This document shows, one piece after another, positions 12,321-24,294 of a stretch of 64,000 nt of DNA. The stretch lies in NCBI GenBank assembly GCA_037349315.1, contig JBAIAC010000048.1, positions 41,542,501 to 41,606,500 on the forward strand, read 5' to 3'. The translations under genes and the position numbers were made by a program. Source of the DNA: Chelydra serpentina. Lineage: Eukaryota; Chordata; Testudines; Chelydridae. Under the pieces are notes generated by a model. It did no database searches and was not told the origin of the DNA. It saw only the letters and a program-made list of their open reading frames with translations. Each line of letters begins with the position of its first letter. Position 1 is the first letter of the stretch.

Positions 12321-12706
12321 CACAGGCGCCGACTTTCTGTGGTGCCGGTGGGAGCTCACGCCCAGCGTCGGGGGCGGGGCCCCGCTCCCGACGCCAGGCC
12401 CCGCCCCCGACGCCGGGTGACGTTGCGGGGCCCCGCCCCCGACTCCAGGTGACGTTGCGGGGCCCCGCCCCCGACGCCGGGGGACGTTGCGGGGCCCCGA
12501 CGCCGACGCAACGTCGCCCAGCGTCGGGGGCGGGGCCCCGCAACGTCTCCCGGTGCTAAGGTAAGATGGCGGCGGGCCCCGGGGTTGGCGGGGAGCTGGC
12601 CGTGGATCCCAGGGATGGCGGGGAGCTGCCGGTGGGTGCGGAGCACCCACCAATTTTTCCCCGTGGGTGCTCCAGCCCCGGAGCACCCACGAAGTCGGCG
12701 CCTATG
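12321..12706. mobile_element. Nonautonomous hAT-type element with GC-rich interior, 386 bp
   Basis: Ends are CACAGGCGCCGAC and GTCGGCGCCTATG, inverted repeats of each other with one mismatch. They are flanked by a perfect 8-bp duplication, TTTGTAAC, at 12313-12320 and 12707-12714. It has inserted into an older element whose left end (TAGGGTGACCAGA, 12270) is the same terminal sequence as at 14101. The interior is extremely GC- and CpG-rich and includes short tandem units. There is no coding potential beyond reading frames forced by composition. Confidence 0.85.
12366..12545 (+). repeat. GC-rich minisatellite inside a hAT element
   Basis: About three head-to-tail units of roughly 32-34 bp, each with GTGACGTTGCGGGGCCCCG or a near variant followed by CCCCCGAC, run from about 12409 to 12510. 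Shorter related pieces (GGGGGCGGGGCCCCG) lie on both sides, and the array ends with an inverted copy. The density of CpG and GGGGCCCC is unlike anything else in the intron. Confidence 0.7.
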
Positions 12707-12949
12707 TTTGTAACATGTAAGGTGAGGTGGTGGCACCAGGGAGAATAGGGGGTAGGTGGGAGGGTGAGAGAGTGAGGTGAGAAGAGGGGGTGGGGGAATT
12801 TGGGACGTGCACGGCTGCGGCGGCCAGAGAAAGAGGTAACTTTTCCCAGCTCCAGGGCTGTGGCTGCTGGGGAGAGAAGGCCCTCCTTCCCAGCCCCAGC
12901 TAGGGGGCTGCCATGGTGGGGGAGAGAGGGCACATCCATTGCATTAGAA

Positions 12950-13158
12950 AGGTAAGACTACTGATATTAAAATATCAGTTCTGCGCTTTTATTTGTAGAA
13001 CAAAAAAACGTTATTTTTTTATATATAGCGCTTTTATCCAAAGCGCTTTCAACAGTTAGCTAACAGTACAAACATTTGGAAAGATCATTAAGTGGTCCAT
13101 CGAGACCCTCAGCAATTTTCAAGTGGTCCGCGAAAAAGAAAGTTTGAGAACCACTGGT
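12950..13158. mobile_element. hAT-type element, right end only
   Basis: The right terminus TTGAGAACCACTG ends at 13158 and mirrors the CAGTGGTTCTCAA ends at 19938 and 41336. Upstream are AAGTGGTCC repeats and a GCGCTTTTATCCAAAGCGCTTT near-palindrome at about 13027-13049. I find no left terminus or target duplication, so the left limit is a guess. Confidence 0.5.
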
Positions 13159-14100
13159 CTACACTATGAACTACGGTGGCACATCTGCAGCGGCTGTACT
13201 GCAGACATGGCCTTAGACAGGATGAAGTGGGACACAGGCCTTGCACTGACTCTCTGCATAGACGCAAATTTCGCCCAAACATTTTGATGACTTCTAAATA
13301 AACTTTCACCTTGATGGTGTTTGTGCCCTCATGGGCAGACTTCGATGCAGTTTTCTTCATGTCAGCATTCATGGAAAGCAAATCTCAGACCCTTATCTCC
13401 CAAGCCATGATTAATTTAAGGAAATTTGTTTTGGGTGGAGGCAGCAGTACTGTAGTTCATTCCAGTTTGGTTATCCAATCAGGGAACAGAAACAATCCGA
13501 TATAACCTTGTGGGCAGTCACAGAGCTTAGATATTGAATTGTGAATACAGAGTACTTGCAGAGTACTTGCAGTGAGTATTTGCCAGGTGATCCATCTGTT
13601 GAAGTTTGTTTGCATAAATTATGTTTATACAATACTGAAGAACTAATACATTTGTAAAAATCTCCGAAGGAAAACAATCTGATCGAATCAAGTCAGCTCA
13701 GCTCCCGGGTCCCAGCCCACAGAAAAGAACTGGAGAGTGCCATGCACATTCTTGATGCAGTAGCCCCCTTGCAGTTATGTGGGTTCTCATGAATGCATTT
13801 TGATTTCTTCCTCTTCCAATAATTCACACAGAGCGGCACGCCACACAGAACCAGGGGTATGCCAAGTCTAACAATGTGAATCTATGTAGGGGGCTAGGGA
13901 AGGGAAATTTATATTTCACAGAAGAATGCAGATATATCTGAATAACAACCACAGGGCCCATTCTATGATGGACACATGGGAGATATATGAACTGAAACCA
14001 AAAACTTGGGTGTCTAAAGTTAGGTACTTAAATACCCATTTCAGCATCTAAATACTGCCAGTGAGCTGACTTTCAGAGGCCCTGTGCACCCACATGGATT

Positions 14101-14447
14101 TAGGGTGACCAGACAGCAAATGTGAAAAATCGGGACGGGTGTGGGAGGTAATCAGTAGCGGAGCCAGGGGGGAGCAGCCGCTCCCCCACTGAGCAGAAGT
14201 GGCGCCTTTTTTGTGCTCCCGTCGCCTTTTGCTCCTGCGCTGCAGCTGGAGCGAAGCATGTTTTTTTTGCTCCGGCGCCTTTTTTTGCTCCCAACGCTTT
14301 TTGCTCCCGTCTCCGGCGCCTTTTTTTAGCTCCGCTCCCCCTGTACTCTAAACCTGGCTACGCCACTGGAGGTAATAGGAGCCTATATAAGAAAAAGACC
14401 CAAAAATCAGGACTGTCCCTATAAAATCGGGACATCTGGTCACCCTA
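14101..14447. mobile_element. hAT-type element interrupted by a second hAT-type element
   Basis: Terminal repeats TAGGGTGACCAGA and TCTGGTCACCCTA enclose a short AT-rich interior (GTGAAAAATCGGGAC, CCTATATAAG, CTATAAAATCGGGACATC). An 8-bp duplication with one mismatch, CATGGATT (14093-14100) and CATGGACT (14448-14455), flanks it. It is interrupted at 14153-14368 by a younger element. An uninterrupted relative lies at 50572-50696. Confidence 0.85.
14153..14368. mobile_element. Nested hAT-type element, 216 bp
   Basis: Ends CAGTAGCGGAGCCAGG and CCTGGCTACGCCACTG are inverted repeats. Perfect 8-bp duplications GAGGTAAT lie at 14145-14152 and 14369-14376. The interior repeats a GGCGCC-T7-GCTCC motif several times. 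The empty site is seen in the relative at 50572, which reads GGGGTAATAGGAGCC without the insert. Confidence 0.9.
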
Positions 14448-15824
14448 CATGGACTTCACACTATTGGAGAAGCATCTCTGTATTTGGGTACCTAATTTTA
14501 GGCATCCAAGTTTGAAAACTTTGGTCTTCACTTTTATTACCGAGGCCGAGCACATTAGCCGGGCAATTTTCATTTCAAAGGGTACAGAATGTAGCTAAGC
14601 TTGTCATGACAGTGTGAGGGGAAGGGTGTTCTGGAGCCCATACAATGGGATGCAGAGGTAGGCATAGCAGGCCAACAGTCATCAGTTTATTACTGAATAG
14701 TCAAGTGCTTAGGTGCACAATAACCCCATGACTTATTGGATTGCCAGTCACTTCCAGAACCTCCTTTCTGAATGTAACTGTCAGTTGCAGCAAAGCCATG
14801 TACAGAAATCTGTACTTTGTGACAGGAAATACGCAAAAAGGAGAGATTTCTTTTTTTATGGTTTGGATTCTTTTTTTAGGGCCCTGGTCCCTTTCCAGTT
14901 TCCTTCATTTGTATGTTGCAGTCTAAAGGGCACAATACACAGAGGAAAAACAAATGGAGAGGGACAAGCAGAGCTGCCAGTGACTTTAGCAAAATATAGG
15001 ATTTAAGTTCAACAACAAAGGCATTTTGAAACTGTCGTTAACTTTTTCATTTCCTGCAATTCAGCTGCAATTCAGTGTTCCCAAATACTTTCTGGTAAAT
15101 CAGAGGGTCCAACAATTTTTGGGAAATTGGTGCTGGCAACCAGCATCTAAATATATGCCTGTAAATAATCATCCAACATGCTTTTCAGCATTCTGAACTT
15201 AGGGCCTTTTAAAAAGATTTTCTGTACTGTTTGGAAAAGCATGGTCATGTATTTCAGTGTTCCCTATGGCATTTGCCTGCTGTCATTGGAAAACTTCTTG
15301 TTTCACTGATTATTGGTGAGGCCTTAAACAAATAACTGCATGAGGGATGGGTGAACCCTACAGAGTTAAGGTTTTACTAATCGCTCCAAATATTTTTGAA
15401 GTTTTCAAGGTTCTCAAAACTAGTTTGAGTTTTCAGATCTTTCTTCACTTTGTAATTTAAAACCAAAAGGGCCATTGAATGTAAAAAAAAACCCCAACAC
15501 TTTTTTCCCCTAGCTATACAGGAGCCTTTGAGATTAGTTATGGATAGAAGAATCCCCCACAAAACCAAGCTGCAGCAAGTGCTTATTCTATATACAGCTT
15601 ATTTACTGCATTTATTTTCCCATTAGAATTTGTCTTTCTTCCCCTATCCACTTTTCACAGTTTCTCCTAAATGAAATGCAAATCCAGTAACATTTTGGTT
15701 CAAGTCAAGCTTTCAAACTTGCAATATATGAAATGGCTACAAAAGTATGCAAAACAAGTTCACTCATCCCCACTTCTTACTGGACTTCATCCGTTTTCAT
15801 CAGCAATGGTACCCACAAACTCAC

Positions 15825-15999
15825 CTCCTGGTGTTTCTTGCCAAGTGGCATTGAACCCCCTCCCATTCCTATTTCTATTTGTCTTGAATCGGATTGCCAT
15901 GGCATTGCCAGTGCTAGAGACTCGTAGGGGGTTCTGTGCTGGTCTTGAAACACACAGTTTGGCCAACCTAGGAGACAGAAAATCAGGCCCACCATAGAT
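15825..15999 (-). CDS. CUBN: Cubilin (CUBN) exon: second half of the CUB domain
   Basis: A 175-nt exon behind a CTATTTCCAG acceptor, entering in phase 0 (ATC TAT GGT GGG) and leaving in phase 1 (CCA GGA G, then donor GTGAGT). It encodes IYGGPDFLSPRLAKLC with the fourth Cys, then NPLRVSSTGNAMAIRFKTN and NGRGFNATWQETPG, the typical last strands of a CUB domain. With the exon at 24732 it completes a CUB domain of about 119 residues. The last G joins the GT of the 11779 exon to restart the CGG motif of the following domain. The intron to that exon is 4,045 bp, the shortest here. Confidence 0.92.
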
Positions 16000-17802
16000 C
16001 TGGAAATAGAAAAAAATTGTAGGTAAAAGCCTTTTAAAGAGACAATTCACCATAACCGAGTAAATCACAATCAACTGTACAGACGTCTTTGCTTAATACG
16101 TGCAGTATTTGGGAAATATTACATTATGAACATTCAAAATTAACTCAAAAAACCCAAGGCCCTATAATTATTAACCCTGACTTCAAATTTAAAAAAATGC
16201 ACCCTCTGCTGCAGTACGCTCAAAGCGATCAGCCATGAAAAAGATAATGTTTCAGAACTACCCATATTGTGTTTATAATGTGAACAGAAGTTGTTCAAAG
16301 GGTATTAAGGAGTGATGGCCAAAACCAACAGGGTTCTTTTCACATTGACCACACAATGGGGTTCTCTTCTCTTGCATGGTCAATGTACCATCCTCTGAAA
16401 GTTCATCTGATGTCTGTCAGAGGCACTAAAACCTTGAGCCACCATCTGTGAGCGAGTTCAAGATTTTAGATGAACTTTCACATGGGTCCATGCATTAAGG
16501 AAGAGTCTTCTTCTGGAACTTAAACCCTCTTTCCCCTCCACACCATCCCCTCCAAACTATATCTATATACAATTAGAACATTGTTTTTGTGAGGACATAA
16601 AAATGTGCTATTCTTGCTTTCGTGGATACAGCCTGTATTTCTCCTGTGAAATATATGCTGATTAGTTGTCCTCATTATGGGAGTTTGGACTGACTTCTTA
16701 GTTTTAGGCCAGATTCTGCCCTCTTTGCTCAGGTTGATGGTGCCTTACTCTGTAATTCCATTGACTTAATTGGCTGAATCAAGCTACTGGGCCTTGATCA
16801 AGGAAGTAAGATGAAGTCTTTCTAAAACTCTTTAGAGACAAAGGTATTCCTGGTACAGTTAAAAATTCTCATCTCCACAGAATGCAAAAAACAGGCATTT
16901 GGGTGTTATTGTTTCTTATTTAGCAGAGTTAATCTCATCAAAATCCATCTGTCATGATTCTCAGATAGTATTGTACTGGAAGACCATCAAGCCCACCACC
17001 ATTACCACCACCACCGTTCCACACTTTAACAAGTGATTCTTGAATTGCGGAATAGAGTGGAACTATGTAATTCTGATTCTTGATTTCAAATTCTCCAAAG
17101 TTTGGATCTGGGGTTTGGTTTGGGTTTATTTGTAATTGGTGGGCCAGACTCACCCTCCCTTCATTAGCATGGCTTCTTGCAGCTGCAGGAAGGGCAGATG
17201 CTGGGTAAAATTGTCTAAGTACATAAGCCCCACTGAAAGTCAGCTGGACATAGATGCCTAAGTCACTTACTTTCTTTTGAAAAATTTACCCTCTGTTTTG
17301 GCCCTCGGCCCTCCATCAGGAGCTGTACCAGAGGAGGACAGTTTAAAAATCCACCAGCACTCAATAGGGGCCCACGGGTGGAGGCCGCTGAGAGGATACA
17401 CCAGATTACTGTTGTCAGGAGCACAGCAGGCTCTCAGCCTGGTTGCTAGGCAATCCAGCAGGGCACTATAACCCTTCTCCAAATGGGTGCTTCCTGACTG
17501 GGCAGAGGAACCTGCGGTCTGCTACCTGGGTTTTGCAGAAGCATTGCAACAGCTGCTCAATGCGTATCACGACCGCAGCTGCACTTGCCCTGCTCCTGCT
17601 TCCAGCCCTTGTTCCTGTCCCTCTCTGGCCTGGCTCAAGTCCTTGCTCCAGTCCAACCTTGACTCCTAATCTAGTCTTTGACTCCCTGCCCTACTCCTGA
17701 TCCTGACTCTGGCTTGGCTTCTCAACCTTGACTTCAGCTTTACCCTCTGCCTGGTAAACTCCTGGATCTACATTTGCCACTACTCCAAACTGCCACCCCA
17801 AC

Positions 17803-18713
17803 TAGGGTTGCCACCTTTCTAATGGCTGGTAACCAGACCTCCAGGGCCCCGCCCCTGCTTTGCCTCTTCCCTTGAAGCTCCGGCTCCTCCACCTCTTCCC
17901 CCCGCCCCAAAGGCTCTGCCCCTTCGCTCGCTCTTCTCCCTCCTATTGCCATAAGGTTGACACCTCTGAGGTACATCTGCCCACACATCCTGGGGGTAAT
18001 AAGCACAATTTGCATACACACGGGGGAATCTTCATTTACAGACACTCATTTGAACTTCTCTATTTACACACACACATACACACAGAGTGGGAGGTTTGCT
18101 TCATTAGCACACCCATTCTGGGGAGCCGGGGAAGGGCGCGCCACCTTTTGCACGTACAGTTGGGATGAAAGGGAGGATTCCTCCCTACATTTTCACGGAT
18201 GCCCAGATTGGGGGAGGGACTCCCCTTATTTGCACTAGTATCCGAGAAGAAGGTCCCACCCACTTGCACACACAGTAGGAGTGTGTAAGGAAGTGAAACA
18301 GATGCTCCCCTATTTGCAGCACACCCACCCGAGAGAGAAGAGAAGGGGAGCACCCCCCCATTTGTTCCACACCCACCCAGTTCCCACGCCCTGCCAAACT
18401 TCAGGCTGAGAAACTTTACGAACTTTCCCTAGTTGCGTGGTTGGGAATGAATGGGGAAGAGAGGGCTGCAGGCTGTGATTGGTTGGGCAGGCAGGTTGTC
18501 AGGCTGTGATTGGCTGGGCTCTGTCCCCATTTTTACAAGGGTGGCGATTGTTCGCTGCTAAGCATCTCTCAGTGGGTTAAATTCAAATTGGCAGCAAGCG
18601 GTTTCCACAGATGAGAAAAAAACCAAACCAGACATTGGGCCTTGTCAAATGGCACCTGGACCCACAAACTGAAACCCAGACTGTCCGGGTGAAAACTGGA
18701 CAGATGGCAACCC
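17803..18713. mobile_element. Possible composite DNA-transposon-like repeat with AGGGTTGCCA ends
   Basis: TAGGGTTGCCACC at 17803 and ATGGCAACCC at 18704-18713 are inverted. The interior holds several diverged units of a CATTTGCA...CACACCCA type motif between about 18050 and 18390. I could not find a target duplication, so this may be two abutting elements. Confidence 0.4.
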
Positions 18714-19937
18714 GAACGCCAATCACCAGACAGGGTCTTGCTCCACCCACTAAGTAAGCCACCCCCACCCCCATGGCTTACAACAATATTCCCTAGTTGT
18801 TCAACCAATGTCTGTGCCCATTCTCAACCAGTGCCAACCAAATCTGTAGCTGCTCTGGCCCCTAACACTACATTAGAGGATGAGAAATTGTGGCAACAAA
18901 CCCCAGCAGGCTTTCTACCATCAGGGCCCTCGGCTTAGAATTCTGCTAGCAGACACAAGTAGAAATCCAGGATGAATCTGTCCCAGTATTTTAATAATCT
19001 GGTGAACTTCAAAAGGTTCAGGAAAGCCCTGTGAATTCACCTTCAGGTTTTGGGATGGAAATACCACAAGAACCAATTTTCATGTGTCATTCCCACTTCT
19101 GGTCTCTTCTGAAAATAGTTGCAGATGGGAGCAAATACGATCTTTTAACAAACTCCCTCTGACATTTTGAGCCTCGGAAATGGTTCATATGCTGTCTAAG
19201 CTTTAGGCCAAAGTTCAAGTCAAGACTTTTAGAATCCGGAACTAATGCCTCCACCCCCTAAACACCAAGGCTAAATGCAAGGCAGCTCTACATATTTTGC
19301 TTCATTGTGCCCTATCACAATGGGATGCCCCACCCAGCCCTGCCCTTAGGGTCATGGGGGGACCGGGCAGAAAATAACAACTTGGCTTTTTGCTAGTGAA
19401 AACATTCAGTAGAAAGGACAAAGCAGCACCTCCTACTCTGCACCTTCAGTCCCTCTAGGGAGTAACAAATAAATAGGTTTTTAACTATTATAGACTCTAC
19501 AGAACATCAAGAGGTTTCTGTCTTTGTTTTTAGTGGCTGATTTCACAAGCCTAACTGCCTGAATGTTTGCTTGAATTTGGGATGGGAGGCACATTTTTGG
19601 CTTCCAGAGAGAAGCAGCATGACTGGAATCTATAATGGCTCCTCTGTCACCAATTATCTAAAGACATTCTTGAGAAATCAGAATGAATGAAATTGCTGTT
19701 CAAATGCGGGCTTCACACTGAAGCAGCAACAGTCCTGGGAAGAAGCATGATGAGTCTGTGCTTGAAGCTCACTTGAAGCAGTAAAACCGCACTCCGTGGA
19801 TGTCTGAGTGGGCTAACAACTCCTGCAACTGTCAGAACAAAGTCTGTTCACAATGTGATCCGTTTTCCTCTTGCTTGTGGTCTCGCTCCCTGACTAAGAG
19901 CTCTAGCACAGTATATAGCCACCAACAAATTCTAAAT

Positions 19938-20212
19938 CAGTGGTTCTCAACCAGGGGTCCAGGGACAGACTCACTGGGGCCCGTGGCAGAAAGCCGAAGC
20001 CCCACCGCCTGGGGCTGAAGCCAAAGCCTGAGCAGCTTAGCTTCATGGGGATCCCCGTGGCATGGGGCCCCACACAATTGCCCTGTTTGCTACCCCCTAA
20101 TGCCGACGCTGGCTTTTATATGCAGAAAATCAGTTGTTGTGGCACAGGTGGGCCGTGGATGTTTTATAGCATGCTGTGGGGGGCTCAGGAAGAAAAAGGT
20201 TGAGAACCCCTG
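19938..20212. mobile_element. Nonautonomous hAT-type element, 275 bp
   Basis: Ends CAGTGGTTCTCAACC and GGTTGAGAACCCCTG are inverted repeats, flanked by a perfect 8-bp duplication TTCTAAAT at 19930-19937 and 20213-20220. The interior is rich in GAAGCC and GCCCC words and noncoding. Confidence 0.92.
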
Positions 20213-20333
20213 TTCTAAATCATCTAAACCTGTCTGGTAACAATATTTGGCAAAAAAAAAAGACCCAAAAAACCCAACCCCTAAGTCATTCAAATCTAAT
20301 GAAAATAATGCATATGTCTCTAAAATATTCTCA

Positions 20334-20607
20334 GGGAGGTCTACACTACAGCCTAAGTCGCTCTAACTTGCATTGCTCGGAGATGTGAAAAAGCCCTCCC
20401 CCCTACAGAGCGGTGCAAGTTTCGCGCTGTACACACCGGAGCTATGTCAGTGGGAGACGCTCTCCCACCAACACAGCTTACGCTACTCACCAAGGTGGGG
20501 TAATTATGCGGACGGGAGAGCGCACTCCCGTTGGCATAGCGTGTCTTCACCAGACATGCTACAGCGGTGCAGCTGCACAGATGAAGGGCTGTAATGTAGA
20601 CTTGCCC
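20334..20607. mobile_element. MITE with GGGAGGTCTACACTACAGC-type ends
   Basis: Left GGGAGGTCTACACTACAGC and right GCTGTAATGTAGACTTGCCC are imperfect inverted repeats. The flanking 3-bp TCA on both sides (20331-20333, 20608-20610) would suit a Harbinger-type insertion, but 3 bp is weak evidence. The superfamily is unresolved. Confidence 0.6.
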
Positions 20608-22269
20608 TCAATGTGTTCCCACTTTCCTGAGGACACATTCATGCTGTGGACCAAATCCCACCCTGACATAAAATCCCCTGATTTCTGTGGTGTTACACCC
20701 AGGATGAAATGAATTTGGCCCATCTTGAACAGTTATACTTATTGTTGAGACCATCAAACCAAAAAGGGCAAAGGGAAGAAAAAGTTAGTGGAAACTGAAT
20801 TTCTGTTGGTTTCTTTTATGTTATTGGCCTGTTTCACATTTGCCTTCTGTACAGTTTCAAAATCAAAAGGGCTAGTCAAAGCCAAGCAATTGTTGCTTTA
20901 TTACAGTTAGGAGTGGATTTTCTTTTCTCCTTTGTGCCAGTTCAACTAATCAGATACTTTCAAAAGGGCTGCAGCAAAAACAAGCCACAGTGTTTCCATG
21001 ACAAAAAGCAATAAAATGTTACTTTTGGCTACAGAGGAGAAAACCAATAGTTACCACATGAATATCTAAAACAAAAGTGGGGAGAAAGGATGGAAAGAAT
21101 TCTAGGGTGTGGTTCATGCAGAACTACAGTATGTCTGAGCTGCAAAAACATACATTAAAAAATAAAGTAATCTGAATAGAGCACTTGATTTAGAGATAAC
21201 ATGATTTTTTTTATTGAGGTGCTGGGCATCTCAATAAAGCCGGTGGTTTTAGTCTGTTTTTATCTTTTGCTTCTGCCCTGTTAGCTCCATTTATTGTTAC
21301 AATCAAGTCAGCATTCCAGAGTTATGAGCAACAGAAAGGCTGGTTTTACGTGGCCAGCTATCATCATGACACAGATTTCTGAGAATAAAACTGGTCCCTG
21401 TTTAGACTGACTGCTTGGTAAGAGGGGAATAGGCTTTGATGGAGAGACAAAGTTACTTGTGGAATTAAGATCTAATCAACCTTTCTCTTTATTTTTAAGT
21501 AAAAGGAAAGGATACATTGGCAAAATCCTGTCATTTCCAATCCACAGTCCTATCTTGTTATGGCAGCACAAAATTCCCCTCTGAAGTTTACAAAATGCTA
21601 ATGGGTGATAAATAGGACATTAAATATCTAACAATGGAAACATAATTTTTCTGTGTATGTATTTTCAATAGAAACTCTTCCATTATTGCCCAACAGGGAT
21701 TTCTTCAATTATTTTAAAATGTAAAAACACCCCATCAAAAGCCAAGAAAATGCCCCGTCCAAGTGTCATTTTTTTTATTGTAGCACGTCAAGAAAACTAC
21801 TTCCGTTCAAGATGTGGTAGGTGCAGCATTTTAAAAGGCAACTGAACTCTGTTTCTCCGACAGAAGCCCTCACATCATGAGAAGTCCGAAGAACAATCAC
21901 AGTGGCCAGTGTTGACATGATGTGGCGCCATCTCTGAAGCACTGGAAAGTGCAGTATATTTTTTTCTAGAACGCATGTGTTGGAAATGCCTGATTTCAAA
22001 GGGGATTTCTAACAGCAAACACAATGTCGTCTACAGTTTCTTGCACTCCAAAGAAGTGGCTTTTACATGGCAGAGGGGAGCTTTACTCTGTGGATGAGGC
22101 TTGGAGCTTTATAAGCTTTGGCCAATATTTTGAAACTTCGGTGAACAACATTTAGGCTGTCTACACTGTGAACTAAGGGTGCGATTCCCCTGCTCGTGTA
22201 CACATACTTGTGCTAGGTCTCATTGTGTTAGTGCAAATATAAATAGCAAATTCATCGGCAATCCTGCAA

Positions 22270-22985
22270 AGTCGAGGATGATCTCTTTCACGGGTGTTTA
22301 TTTTTATGGGTCCTTTGGTGACTAGGCTCATTGGCAGACATTGCAGGTGGTGCTGGAAGTCAGAATTGCGCCGCGATTGCTACATGACAGTTGTCTGTCT
22401 TTTCGGGCATTTTTCTGTGACCAGGGCAAGGCGATTTTTCTCAAAAATGGATGTTCCCTTCTCTGACAAGTCTTTGCCAGTTATCCCTGCCCTGGGCTAC
22501 AGTCTCCCAGTGAGTGGTGTCGATGCCACATCTCTTGATGTTTATCTTTAGGATGTCTTTAAAGCTTCCCTGTTTCCTTTCTCCTTTGGTGAGTTGGGTG
22601 TATAGCAATTGTTTTGGTAAGCGTACATCAAGCATGTGCACACAGTGCCCGCTCCACCTCAGCTGGTGCTGGATAATCAGGGCCTCAGCATTGAAGATGT
22701 TGGCCTCTGTGAGGACACAGACATTAGCGCGACAATCCTCCAACTTTATATTGAGGATCTTCTGAAGAAAGTGCTGGTGCTGGCGTTCCAGGTTTTTCAG
22801 GTGTTTTCTGTAGGTCACACAAGTCTCACAGCCATAGAGGAGAGTTGTGATTACCACCGCTTTATAAACTAAAAGTCTAGTGTGTGTTCTGATGTTGTGA
22901 TTGTTGAACACCCAGTGAGACAGTCTGCCAAGGCAAGGCTGGCACGGCAGATTCTGTGCTGAATGTCGACGTCTATGTCTGCCCT
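22270..22985 (-). pseudogene. LINE reverse transcriptase C-terminal fragment
   Basis: A 156-codon open stretch (22911 to 22441) reads VYKAVVITTLLYGCET, KNLERQHQHFLQKILNIK, EANIFNAEALIIQHQLRWSGHCVHM and RDNWQRLVREG. This is the region downstream of the RT catalytic core in LINE 'endonuclease-reverse transcriptase' proteins. Upstream in another frame, DIDVDIQHRICRASLA continues the same protein, so a frameshift lies near 22900-22930. Downstream, the frame continues with a His/Cys-rich remnant. The catalytic RT motifs are absent. I cannot fix the clade (RTE or a jockey-like group). Confidence 0.65.
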
Positions 22986-23504
22986 CTGTGAGGGCTGGAA
23001 GCCAGGGTGAGAAGCCCTAGTGGCCCTCTGCCCACTCCTTGTGGGGGGAGGAGAGGGGTGGAGAAGCTGGAGCAGCTGGACCCCACTCCCTGGGGGCAAG
23101 AAGCTTCCCCCAGGGGTGGGGAAGGGGGAAAGGCAGCCCACCATGAGCCCGTGGGGCGGTGAGGCTCCTGGCAGGGAGCTGCCAGCAGTCCTGAGAGACC
23201 GGGCTATCAGCTTCTCACACTGTCTCTCTTAGGTGGGTGAAAGAGCTCCTGATGAGGACATGCATCACCAACCCAAGGAGGGTAGTGTGGACATGCACCG
23301 CCACAGTAATTACTGTGGTAGCTGTAAGTCAACCTGATATAGGTCTGCTGAGGTTTGTAGAGGAAACATACCTTTTGTGTAATACACAAAGCTCCACCCA
23401 CTGTACACAATTTAAGTGATGAAGCTGTGCGGTGCTAAAGCTAATCTTTGGGTACACAACAATCACAAGGGCATAAATCCCCCACCCCCAACCGACCAAT
23501 AGAC

Positions 23505-23640
23505 TCCTAGATTTTAAGGTCAGAAGGGACCATTATGATCATCTAGTCTGACCTCCTGCACAATGCAGGCCACAGAATCTCACCCACCCACTCCTGGAAT
23601 AATCCTCTCACCTATGTCTCTATATGTCAGCTATAACTTG
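23505..23640 (-). mobile_element. CR1 LINE 3' end fragment
   Basis: Read on the minus strand it ends in a diverged CR1 tail: GATGATCATAATGGTCCCTT and CTGACCTTAAAATCTAG, with the upstream GGCCTGCATTGTGCAGGAGG block. The plus-strand wording (AGAAGGGACCATTATGATCA) is the reversed form of the tail seen at 27830 and 50500. Noncoding. Confidence 0.7.
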
Positions 23641-23839
23641 ACAAACACAGAAAGCTATGCTATGTACATCTAATAACCACGAGTATGGCTTTTCTAAGCA
23701 TTGTGATGAACTGGTGTGTGCACCTGTGTAAGTGTACTAGGGATCAGTGCTGGAATATGACAGATCAGCTATGACACAGAAGATCACTTGCCTCTGCTAC
23801 TGAAGCTGAGTTAATGGAGCTACTCCCTTAAGCCCCAGT

Positions 23840-23915
23840 CCTGCAAAGACACTGAAGTCAATGGGACTAGTACTCACAGTGCATAAAATTAAGCATGTGC
23901 ACAAATCTTTGCAGG
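23840..23915. mobile_element. Short palindromic MITE
   Basis: CCTGCAAAGA at 23840-23849 and TCTTTGCAGG at 23906-23915 are perfect inverted arms, extendable with mismatches on the outside. The middle (GAAGTCAATGGGACTAGTAC) is itself close to the centre of the copy at 9556. I see no clear target duplication. Confidence 0.55.
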
Positions 23916-24294
23916 ATCGGGATATTCGTTTTCTCTCCAAGCAGGGATGCATTGTTTTAGAATCAAGAATCCCGAGTTCAGTTGTGTTACATCTCTGTGT
24001 GTATGAATGTTAAACGACCAGGGTATTTGGCTGTATGTAACCAAGAGATGTTTCTTACTAGAGATTAACACACTCATTTGTTCCAGAACAGGGGTTCCCC
24101 TTCACTGCTGATTGAATGATCTACAACAGTCATCTCCTTACTGTAGGGCTCTACAAGGGGCTTTCACTTTAATTAGCGGCTTCCTTCCTATTACTCCATT
24201 ATGTGGATTATCCTCTGGCATGAGGAAACTGCATACCTAGGGCATAGTACTGCCCAGTTACATGCTTTATTTAAAGACTAAGAGGTCCTCAGGG

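Larger units (their letters stand above)
11780..15824 (-). other. CUBN intron between exons 15825-15999 and 11598-11779
   Basis: A 4,045-bp intron with canonical ends. It contains hAT-type nonautonomous elements at 12321-12706, about 12950-13158 and 14101-14447 (the last itself carrying an insertion). I see no named feature in 11780-12265, 13160-14090 or 14456-15824, which look like ordinary AT-rich intron. Confidence 0.8.
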
